Origin: Flavobacteriales bacterium CG_4_9_14_3_um_filter_32_8
GTDB lineage: Bacteria; Bacteroidota; Bacteroidia; Flavobacteriales_E; Vicingaceae
Assembly: GCA_002790175.1 (NCBI GenBank)
Contig: PFUQ01000123.1
Location: 1 to 5,091, forward strand
Direction of reading: 5' to 3'
DNA: 5,091 nt
Shown one piece after another: positions 1-5,091 of this stretch. The notes under the pieces were generated by a model. It saw only the letters and a list, made by a program, of their open reading frames with translations, did no database searches and was not told the DNA's origin. Both the position numbers and the translations under genes were made by a program. Numbering within the stretch: position 1 is the stretch's first letter; every line of letters begins with the position of its first letter.

Positions 1-2346
1 CCGATATGTGCTGCTTCTGGCTCAATAAATCTGAATACCTTAATCACAGGAACAACAGGTGGTACTTGGAGTGGAACTGGAGTAAGTGGAACAACATTTA
101 ACCCAATAGGACAAAGCGGAAACATTGCAGTTACTTATACAGTAGGAACGGCTCCTTGTCAAGAATCTTTAGTACTTAACATTCTAGTTAATGACGAAGA
201 TGATCCAAACTTTAGTTATCCAACAGGAACTTATTGCTTAACAGGAACAGATCCTATTGCTACACTTACAGGAACAACAGGAGGAACTTTTACGATAACT
301 GCACCTGGAATTATTAATGCAAGTAATGGAACTATTGATTTAAGTGCCTCTGGATTAGGTTCATTTACTGTAACTTATAATACAACTTCAGCAGGAAATC
401 CTTGTCCAAATTCTAGCACATTCCCAATTACTATTACATCAGCACCAAGTGCTTCGTTTAGTTATGATTCACCAACTTATTGTCAAAATGCTTCAGCACC
501 TATATTAAGTTATGGTCCTGGAGGAGGTGGAGGGGTATTTACTAATGCTCCTGTGGGACTAAGTATTAACTCTGGAACTGGAGTAATAAATTTAATTGCT
601 AGTACTCCTGGTTTGTATACTGTTTATAACACGATAGTTGCTGCTGGAGGTTGTGCTGCTGCTCTAGATTCAACAACAATAGAAATATTCCAAATAGATT
701 CTGCTTTATTTAGTTACAGCCCATTAACATATTGTGTTTCTGGTGTCGACCCTATTGCTAATGTCACAGGAACTTCAGGAGGAACATTTACAATAACCGC
801 TCCTGGAGTAATAAATTCAACTAATGGAACAATCGATTTAAGTGCTTCTGGACTGGGAACATTTACTATAACTTACAACACCGCCTCTGCTGGTAATCCT
901 TGTCCTACTTTGGATTCAACTTCCATAACAATTACATCAGCACCAACAGGTGGTTTTAGTTATGATGCCCCAACTTATTGTCAAGATGCATCTGTACCTA
1001 TATTAAGTTATAATCCTGGAGCAAGTGGTGGAGTATTTTCTTCATCGCCAGCAGGACTAAATTTAAATTCAGGTACAGGGGCAATTAACCTATTATTAAG
1101 CACACCAGGTTTGTATATGGTTTACAATACTATTGTAGCCGCTGGTGGTTGTGCAGGCGTAATAGACTCAACAACCATAGAAATATTCCAAGTAGATTCT
1201 GCAATATTTAATTATAGCCCTTTAACGAATTGTATTACTGGAACTAATCCTTTAGCTACAATTACCGGAACAACAGGCGGTACATTTACAATTTCTGCTC
1301 CCGGAGTAATCAATGCAACAACAGGAGAAATTGATTTAGTTACTAGTGGCTTAGGAACATTTACTGTTTACTATAATACTACATCAGCTGGAAACCCATG
1401 TTCTGCTGTTGATTCAGTACTAATAAATATTGTTAGTGCTCCTGCTGCAACATTTACCTACAACACACCTATGTGTGAAGGTAATTTCAATACTGAACTA
1501 CCAACTTTTGGTGTTAATGGTTTCGCTGGAGTATTTAGTTCAGCCCCGACTGGAGTTTCTTTTGTTAGTACTTCTACTGGAGAAATTGATTTAACAACAA
1601 GTACAGCAGGAACCTATATTATTTATAATAATTTAGCAGCTTCTGGGGGTTGTGCAGCAGCATTAGATTCTTTTCAAATCGTAATTAATCCAATATATGT
1701 TACCCCACTCAATCAATCGATATGTCAAGGAGATAGTATTTTGTTAGGAGGAACTTATCAAAATAATGCGGGTGTTTACAATGATACTTCATCAACAATT
1801 TATGGTTGCGATAGTATCATCCAAACCACATTAGTTGTTAATCCAGTTATTACAACACCTCAGAATGCAGTAATATGTTCAGGAGATAGTATCTTATTAG
1901 GAGGAGCATACCAAACTGTAGCTGGAGTTTATGAAGACACAATTCCAAGTTCATTAGGATGCGATAGTATTATACAAACTACATTATTAGTTAACACAGT
2001 AATAACGAATCCTATCAGTAGTAGTATTTGTCAAGGAGATAGCATCTTTGTTGGAGGAACTTGGGTTTCGTCAGCTGGAGTATTTAACGATACATTACAA
2101 ACATCAGGAGGTTGCGATAGTGTATTAGTAACAACTGTTACTGTTAACCCTCTTAATATGATAATTCCAGACATTATAGATCCAATTTGTGCGAGCGATT
2201 CATTAACAATATCTGCAACTGGAAGCGGAACAGGAACTATTACATGGTATAGTGATGCAAATGGGAATACAGTAATAGGAACTGGAAGTCCATTGGTAAT
2301 AACAAATCCTGTATTGGAACTTATACCTATTATGTCAATGAGGTAG
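1..2346 (+). CDS. Large T9SS-type repeat adhesin or surface protein, partial at 5' end; frame broken near 2310-2316
   Basis: The frame is open from base 1 with no credible start, so the N-terminus and signal peptide lie upstream; GTG at 553 is internal to a repeat. 781 codons precede a TAG. Domains in order: a partial Ig-like domain (codons 1-70), six alternating modules of 82 and 84 residues (codons 71-567), three 51-residue repeats (codons 568-720), then the first half of an Ig-like domain with a TWYSDANG signature. Modules start FSY or similar and carry one early and one late Cys, suggesting one disulfide per module. The protein is rich in Thr, Ser, Gly and Asn and has no Lys, Arg or His until the frame is lost. 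The last ~11 codons (LELIPIMSMR) are an out-of-frame tail. Architecture is that of long secreted Bacteroidota adhesins exported by type IX secretion; the ligand cannot be told. The family call is firm, the adhesion role inferred. Confidence 0.85.
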   Translation, partial: PICAASGSINLNTLITGTTGGTWSGTGVSGTTFNPIGQSGNIAVTYTVGTAPCQESLVLNILVNDEDDPNFSYPTGTYCLTGTDPIATLTGTTGGTFTITAPGIINASNGTIDLSASGLGSFTVTYNTTSAGNPCPNSSTFPITITSAPSASFSYDSPTYCQNASAPILSYGPGGGGGVFTNAPVGLSINSGTGVINLIASTPGLYTVYNTIVAAGGCAAALDSTTIEIFQIDSALFSYSPLTYCVSGVDPIANVTGTSGGTFTITAPGVINSTNGTIDLSASGLGTFTITYNTASAGNPCPTLDSTSITITSAPTGGFSYDAPTYCQDASVPILSYNPGASGGVFSSSPAGLNLNSGTGAINLLLSTPGLYMVYNTIVAAGGCAGVIDSTTIEIFQVDSAIFNYSPLTNCITGTNPLATITGTTGGTFTISAPGVINATTGEIDLVTSGLGTFTVYYNTTSAGNPCSAVDSVLINIVSAPAATFTYNTPMCEGNFNTELPTFGVNGFAGVFSSAPTGVSFVSTSTGEIDLTTSTAGTYIIYNNLAASGGCAAALDSFQIVINPIYVTPLNQSICQGDSILLGGTYQNNAGVYNDTSSTIYGCDSIIQTTLVVNPVITTPQNAVICSGDSILLGGAYQTVAGVYEDTIPSSLGCDSIIQTTLLVNTVITNPISSSICQGDSIFVGGTWVSSAGVFNDTLQTSGGCDSVLVTTVTVNPLNMIIPDIIDPICASDSLTISATGSGTGTITWYSDANGNTVIGTGSPLVITNPVLELIPIMSMR
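211..1701 (+). repeat. Six tandem alternating Ig-like modules (A1-B1-A2-B2-A3-B3), 246/252-bp spacing
   Basis: Module starts (codon for the Phe of FSY/FNY/FTY) fall at 211, 457, 709, 955, 1207 and 1453. Spacing alternates exactly 246, 252, 246, 252, 246 bp, so the A+B unit repeats every 498 bp. A modules contain GTFTI..PGxIN and SAGNPC; B modules contain YCQxAS, GGVF and AAGGC. A and B share a common skeleton (FSY, early Cys, GG-x-F, YNT, late Cys, DS), so all six are one family. By hand alignment A1 and A2 agree at about 58 of 82 residues and B1 and B2 at about 63 of 84. B3 is the most divergent, with MCEGNF in place of YCQxAS. Confidence 0.92.
1702..2160 (+). repeat. Three tandem 153-bp (51-residue) Cys-containing repeats
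   Basis: Copies run 1702-1854, 1855-2007 and 2008-2160; the first Cys codons are at 1723, 1876 and 2029, exactly 153 bp apart. Each reads roughly IC-x-GDSI-xx-GG, then AGVYxDT, then GCDS and a closing TTxxVNP. Each copy has two Cys. This is a repeat style often seen in long Bacteroidota secreted proteins; I do not assign a specific domain name. The next Cys (2188) begins the following Ig-like domain at a different spacing (159 bp). Confidence 0.9.
2304..2346 (+). other. Frameshift junction (frame 1 to frame 3) inside the adhesin gene
   Basis: Frame 1 reads sensibly to the codons for TNPV (ending 2313), then gives a short non-homologous tail and TAG at 2344-2346. Frame 3 becomes sensible exactly from 2313 (IGTYTYYVNE). 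The change equals loss of one base; adding one A after 2313 would restore NPV-IGTYTYYV. There is no slippery heptamer of the X-XXY-YYZ type nearby, so programmed frameshifting is unlikely. Either a sequencing or assembly error or a true single-base deletion fits. A true deletion would remove the PKD and sorting domains and block type IX export of the product. Confidence 0.85.
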
Positions 2347-2912
2347 GAACATGTTCAAGTAATATAGATTCAGTTATTGTTGTAGTTGGTGGAGTTGTTG
2401 CGGTAATCAATGCAACACCAATTACTGGAGCAATTCCATTGAATGTGTTTTTTGGAAATGGTAGTACAACAGGTGGAGGTATTGTTTATACTTGGGATTT
2501 TGGAGACGGAAATACCAGTAATCAGTTTGAACCAAGTAATGTTTATAATAACATTGGAGATTATACGGTTATATTAATTGTAACAGATGGAATTTGTTTT
2601 GACACAACATCTATCACGATAGATGCTTTTGGTGAATCAGTAATTCTTATTCCTAATGTATTTACTCCTAATGGAGATGGATCAAATGACGTATTTACAG
2701 TTGATGGTGAAAATCTGGAATCTGTTGAGGGTGAAATATTCAACAGATGGGGTCAAAAGATGTTCTCTTGGAATAATGTAAAAGGTTACTGGGATGGTAG
2801 AACACTCTCTGGTTCAGAAGCACCAGACGGAACCTATTTTTACATCATTACAGCCAAAGGTTTTGATGGTATAGAATATTTTAAGAAGGGAGGATTTAGT
2901 TTAATTCGATAA
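2313..2912 (+). CDS. C-terminal part of the same repeat protein: end of Ig-like domain, PKD domain and type B (gliding-motility-associated) sorting domain
   Basis: Reading in frame 3 from 2313 gives IGTYTYYVNEVGTCSS, the natural second half of the Ig-like domain begun in the other frame, so this is the 3' end of the preceding gene and not an independent gene. TTG at 2439 falls inside the PKD domain and is not a real start. A PKD domain (about 2400-2628) carries the hallmark WDFGDG at 2493-2510. The last 90 residues (2640-2909) match the gliding-motility-associated C-terminal domain (CHU_C / type B sorting): IPNVFTPNGDG near its start, IFNRWGQKMF, YWDGR, then APDGTYFYII and a terminal GGFSLIR. 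In this family the domain directs passage through the type IX secretion system across the outer membrane. The first basic residue of the whole visible protein is the Arg at 2745. Stop TAA is at 2910-2912, followed by a terminator. Confidence 0.85.
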   Translation: MGTYTYYVNEVGTCSSNIDSVIVVVGGVVAVINATPITGAIPLNVFFGNGSTTGGGIVYTWDFGDGNTSNQFEPSNVYNNIGDYTVILIVTDGICFDTTSITIDAFGESVILIPNVFTPNGDGSNDVFTVDGENLESVEGEIFNRWGQKMFSWNNVKGYWDGRTLSGSEAPDGTYFYIITAKGFDGIEYFKKGGFSLIR

Positions 2913-2932
2913 AATTGGTATCATATTTTATT

Positions 2933-2963
2933 AAAAAGGGAGAACAATGTTCTTCCTTTTTTT
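2933..2963 (+). terminator. Intrinsic terminator after the adhesin gene
   Basis: The left arm 2933-2945 pairs with 2949-2961 across a 3-nt AAT loop: 13 continuous pairs with one G-U wobble, followed by or overlapping a run of seven T (2957-2963). It lies 21 nt after the adhesin stop. Because the left arm starts with five A, the structure could also stop transcription from the other strand, though no gene there faces it. It separates the adhesin from the ribosomal operon. Confidence 0.88.
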
Positions 2964-3019
2964 ATGTTTTAAAATATAAATTGAGGAACTTAATCTCGAA
3001 AGAATAGAAAAGAGTTCTG

Positions 3020-3067
3020 AAAAAAAAAACATAGGTGTTGTAATTGTGAAAAATAATTGTATTTTTG
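3020..3067 (+). promoter_or_regulatory. Bacteroidota-type promoter of the str operon
   Basis: TATTTTTG at 3060-3067 matches the Bacteroidota -7 consensus TAnnTTTG exactly. TTG at 3038-3040 serves as the -33 element with a 19-nt spacer; a second TTG at 3044-3046 is too close (13 nt). A run of ten A (3020-3029) sits just upstream where an UP-like element would be, fitting a strong ribosomal promoter. Transcription should start about 3072-3076 (inferred), giving a leader of roughly 40 nt before rpsL. Confidence 0.75.
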
Positions 3068-3069
3068 CA

Positions 3070-3087
3070 CTCCCTTTTTAGGAGGGG
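3070..3087 (+). promoter_or_regulatory. Leader element with an AGGAGG sequence 26 nt before rpsL and a short dyad
   Basis: AGGAGG at 3080-3085 looks like a perfect Shine-Dalgarno but is 26 nt from the rpsL ATG, too far for normal use. CTCC (3070-3073) could pair with GGAG (3081-3084) over a 7-nt loop, but the predicted transcription start lies at or within the left arm, so the hairpin may not form in the RNA. It may be a start-site dyad, a leader signal or chance. Confidence 0.3.
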
Positions 3088-3111
3088 TTTTGTATTTATA
3101 ATTAGAAAAAT

Positions 3112-3492
3112 ATGCCAACTATTCAACAATTAGTAAGAAATGGGAGAGTTAAACTTGTTAAAACAAGTAAGTCTGCAGCTTTAGATTCTTGCCCACAAAG
3201 AAGAGGTGTTTGTGTAAGAGTTTATACTACTACACCAAAAAAACCTAACTCAGCGATGAGAAAAGTTGCAAGGGTTAGATTAACTAACGGAAAAGAAGTA
3301 AACGCATACATCGGAGGTGAAGGACATAACCTACAAGAACACTCGATTGTATTAGTAAGAGGTGGAAGAGTAAAAGATTTACCTGGAGTAAGATACCACA
3401 TTGTAAGAGGTGCTTTGGATACAGCTGGTGTTGATGGTAGAACACAAAGAAGATCTAAGTATGGAACTAAAATGCCAAAAGTTAAAAAATAA
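3112..3492 (+). CDS. rpsL: 30S ribosomal protein uS12 (S12)
   Basis: This 126-residue protein has the normal length for bacterial uS12 and is complete. It sits at the decoding centre of the 30S subunit, helping proofreading of codon-anticodon pairing. Visible hallmarks: PTIQQLVRNGR at the N-terminus, CPQRRGVC at 27-34, the loop TTTPKKPNSA at 39-48, GGEGHNLQEHS at 68-78, and GGRVKDLPGVRYH at 84-96. Lys43 and Lys88, where streptomycin resistance changes are known in other bacteria, are both the wild-type residue; Asp89 is the position methylthiolated by RimO in E. coli. The start is fixed by the conserved N-terminus; upstream bases are A-rich (AGAAAAAT) with no close Shine-Dalgarno. It is the first gene of the operon, with rpsG 38 nt downstream. 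Confidence 0.98.
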   Translation: MPTIQQLVRNGRVKLVKTSKSAALDSCPQRRGVCVRVYTTTPKKPNSAMRKVARVRLTNGKEVNAYIGGEGHNLQEHSIVLVRGGRVKDLPGVRYHIVRGALDTAGVDGRTQRRSKYGTKMPKVKK

Positions 3493-3494
3493 TA

Positions 3495-3517
3495 TTATTG
3501 TACTTAAAGTATAATAG
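3495..3517 (+). promoter_or_regulatory. AT-rich hairpin in the rpsL-rpsG gap
   Basis: Bases 3495-3504 pair with 3508-3517 over a TAA loop: ten pairs, of which one is G-C and two are G-T. It fills most of the 38-nt gap and ends 13 nt before the rpsG start. It lacks a T tract, so it is not a terminator. In E. coli, S7 represses its own operon by binding the S12-S7 gap; whether this stem has a similar role is unknown, and such a weak stem may be chance in AT-rich DNA. Confidence 0.35.
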
Positions 3518-3530
3518 AGAATAAGAAAAC

Positions 3531-4001
3531 ATGAGAAAATCTAGAGCAAAAAAAAGAGTATTACTTCCAGACCCAAAGTTTAACGATAAATTGGTTACAC
3601 GATTTGTGAACAACTTGATGTTGGATGGTAAGAAGAGTGTTGCATTTGATATTTTTTACAACGCACTTGAAATTGTTGACAAAAAAATGGAAGAAGAAAA
3701 TAGTTTAGATGTTTGGAAAAAAGCATTGACTAATGTAACTCCTGGAGTTGAGGTAAGAAGTAGGAGGATAGGTGGAGCTACTTTTCAAATTCCTCAGCCA
3801 ATAAGAGATGATAGAAAAATTTCTATGGGAATGAAGTGGTTGATTAACTATGCAAGAAAAAGAAACGAAAAAACAATGGCTCAAAAATTAGCAGCAGAAA
3901 TAATGGCTGGTTACAAAGAAGAGGGAGCTGCATATAAAAAGAAAGAAGATACTCATAGAATGGCAGATGCTAACAAAGCATTCTCTCATTTTAGGTTTTA
4001 A
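3531..4001 (+). CDS. rpsG: 30S ribosomal protein uS7 (S7)
   Basis: The complete 156-residue protein matches the usual length of the shorter bacterial uS7 form. uS7 binds the 3' major domain of 16S rRNA, nucleates assembly of the 30S head and lies by the E site. Recognisable parts: a basic N-terminal arm (MRKSRAKKRVLLPDPKFND), the helix FVNNLMLDGKKSVA (26-39), ALTNVTPGVEVRSRRIGGATFQIP (positions 66-89), ARKRNEKTMAQKLAAEIM (108-125) and the C-terminal KKEDTHRMADANKAFSHFRF, which is typical of Bacteroidota. The start follows an A-rich stretch (AATAAGAAAAC) and no Shine-Dalgarno. It lies between rpsL and fusA in the standard str operon order and is probably co-transcribed with both. Confidence 0.98.
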   Translation: MRKSRAKKRVLLPDPKFNDKLVTRFVNNLMLDGKKSVAFDIFYNALEIVDKKMEEENSLDVWKKALTNVTPGVEVRSRRIGGATFQIPQPIRDDRKISMGMKWLINYARKRNEKTMAQKLAAEIMAGYKEEGAAYKKKEDTHRMADANKAFSHFRF

Positions 4002-4019
4002 ACCACAAGAAGAACTGTA

Positions 4020-5091
4020 ATGGCAAGAGATTTAAAATTTACAAGAAACATAGGTATTGCTGCACATATTGATGCAGGAAAAACAACAACAACCGAACGT
4101 ATTCTTTTTTATGGTGGTGTAAGCCATAAAATTGGTGAAGTACACGATGGCGCAGCTGTCATGGATTGGATGGCACAAGAGCAAGAAAGAGGTATTACTA
4201 TTACTTCTGCAGCAACTACACTTGACTGGAAATACAGAAACCAAAGTTACCATGTTAATATTATAGACACTCCTGGTCACGTAGATTTTACTGTTGAAGT
4301 AAATAGATCGCTAAGAGTATTGGATGGTTTAGTATTCCTATTTAGTGCTGTTGATGGTGTTGAACCACAATCAGAAACTAACTGGAGATTAGCAAATAAT
4401 TACAACGTACCTAGATTAGGTTTTGTTAATAAAATGGATCGTTCTGGAGCAGACTTCTTAAATGTTTGTCGACAAGTAAAAACAATGTTAGGAAGTGAAG
4501 CATTGCCATTACAAATTCCTATTGGAAATGAAGCTGATTTCGTAGGAGTAGTAGATTTAATCAATTTTAAAGGTATTACTTGGAACGAAGAAGATCAAGG
4601 TATGACTTTCCAAGAAATTGAAATACCTGCTGATATAATTGAAGAAGCTAGAGAATACAGAGAAAAATTATTAGAAGCAGTAGCTGAGTTTGATGAAACT
4701 TTGATGGAAAAATATTTCGAAGATTCTGAATCCTTAACTGAAAGAGAAATTTTAAATGCATTAAGAGAAGCAACAATTACAGGAAAAGTTGTTCCTATGA
4801 TGTGCGGATCAGCTTTTAAAAACAAAGGAGTACAAGCCATGTTAGATATGGTAATGGAAATTTTGCCATCTCCACTAGATACAAAGGCGATAGAAGGTAT
4901 TAATCCTGAAACGGATGAGCCAACAAGTAGAAAACCTTCTATTGACGAACCATTTGCTGGTTTAGCATTTAAAATAGCAACAGATCCTTTTGTTGGTAGA
5001 TTATGTTTTACTAGAGCTTATTCAGGTAAATTAGATTCGGGTTCTTATGTTTACAATTCAAGATCAGGAAATAAAGAACGTATTTCTAGAA
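4020..5091 (+). CDS. fusA: Elongation factor G (EF-G), 5' half, truncated by window end
   Basis: Open from ATG at 4020 to the right edge, 357 codons of a protein normally about 700 residues. EF-G is the GTPase that drives tRNA-mRNA translocation and, with RRF, ribosome recycling. The GTP-binding motifs are all present: P-loop AHIDAGKTT (15-23), switch I RGITIT (57-62), DTPGH (83-87, with catalytic His87), NKMD (137-140) and the G5 GSA (263-265). The G' insert occupies the region between NKMD and G5, and domain II begins near FAGLAFKIATDPFVGR. No frame break or missing key residue is seen. The start is 18 nt after the rpsG stop, with a purine-rich AAGAAGAA upstream that may help initiation. 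The operon position and intact motifs favour the housekeeping copy over a paralog. Confidence 0.97.
   Translation, partial: MARDLKFTRNIGIAAHIDAGKTTTTERILFYGGVSHKIGEVHDGAAVMDWMAQEQERGITITSAATTLDWKYRNQSYHVNIIDTPGHVDFTVEVNRSLRVLDGLVFLFSAVDGVEPQSETNWRLANNYNVPRLGFVNKMDRSGADFLNVCRQVKTMLGSEALPLQIPIGNEADFVGVVDLINFKGITWNEEDQGMTFQEIEIPADIIEEAREYREKLLEAVAEFDETLMEKYFEDSESLTEREILNALREATITGKVVPMMCGSAFKNKGVQAMLDMVMEILPSPLDTKAIEGINPETDEPTSRKPSIDEPFAGLAFKIATDPFVGRLCFTRAYSGKLDSGSYVYNSRSGNKERISR

Noticed and set aside
211..2160. CRISPR-like or mobile repeat array
   Set aside because: Repeats are in-frame protein modules with synonymous divergence, not short identical direct repeats with unique spacers, and no terminal inverted repeats are present.
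2300..2346. Programmed -1 ribosomal frameshift
   Set aside because: No slippery heptamer and no clear downstream stem; the overlap shows only ordinary codons.
2561..2743. Minus-strand open frame of 60 codons
   Set aside because: It lies entirely antisense to the PKD and sorting domains, with no recognisable protein features.
2439..2912. Independent small secreted gene starting at TTG 2439
   Set aside because: The start lies within a PKD domain, and homology continues upstream in the same frame to 2313, so it is the tail of the broken adhesin gene.
2981..3017. Inverted repeat GAAC (2986-2989) / GTTC (3014-3017) between terminator and promoter
   Set aside because: Only four pairs with a long spacer; expected by chance in this AT-rich stretch.
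4032..4280. Minus-strand open frame of 82 codons
   Set aside because: It is antisense to the conserved EF-G GTPase domain; a shadow of fusA.
4595..4840. Minus-strand open frame of 81 codons
   Set aside because: It is antisense to fusA in the G domain region; no independent start signal or family likeness.

Overview
The window comes from an AT-rich member of the Bacteroidota, most likely a Flavobacteriia-type organism (inferred). Three signs point there. A large extracellular repeat protein ends in the gliding-motility-associated C-terminal domain used for type IX secretion. A Bacteroidota-type promoter (TTG, 19 nt, TAnnTTTG) precedes the ribosomal genes. The uS12, uS7 and EF-G sequences look flavobacterial, and their starts have A-rich upstream regions rather than a well-placed Shine-Dalgarno.

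Layout, all on the + strand. Positions 1-2912 hold the 3' part of a very long surface or secreted protein gene whose start lies outside the window. It encodes one partial Ig-like domain, six alternating ~82/84-residue modules (A-B-A-B-A-B), three 51-residue Cys-containing repeats, one further Ig-like domain, a PKD domain and a type B sorting domain. A one-base frame change near 2310-2316 splits the reading frame inside the last Ig-like domain; homology continues across it, so this is a lesion or a sequence error in one gene rather than two genes. A 13-bp hairpin terminator follows at 2933-2963.

Positions 3020-5091 hold the start of the str operon: promoter, rpsL (uS12), rpsG (uS7) and the first half of fusA (EF-G), which runs off the right edge. 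The genes are 38 and 18 nt apart and are probably co-transcribed. The proteins act together at the ribosome: uS12 in the decoding centre, uS7 in the 30S head near the E site, and EF-G driving translocation. The two halves of the window appear functionally unrelated and are separated by the terminator.

I see no new defence system, mobile element, CRISPR array or RNA gene. The most unusual signals are in the repeat protein: no Lys, Arg or His for about 910 residues until the sorting domain, exact module lengths, and a recurrent Asp-Ser/Thr glycosylation-type motif.
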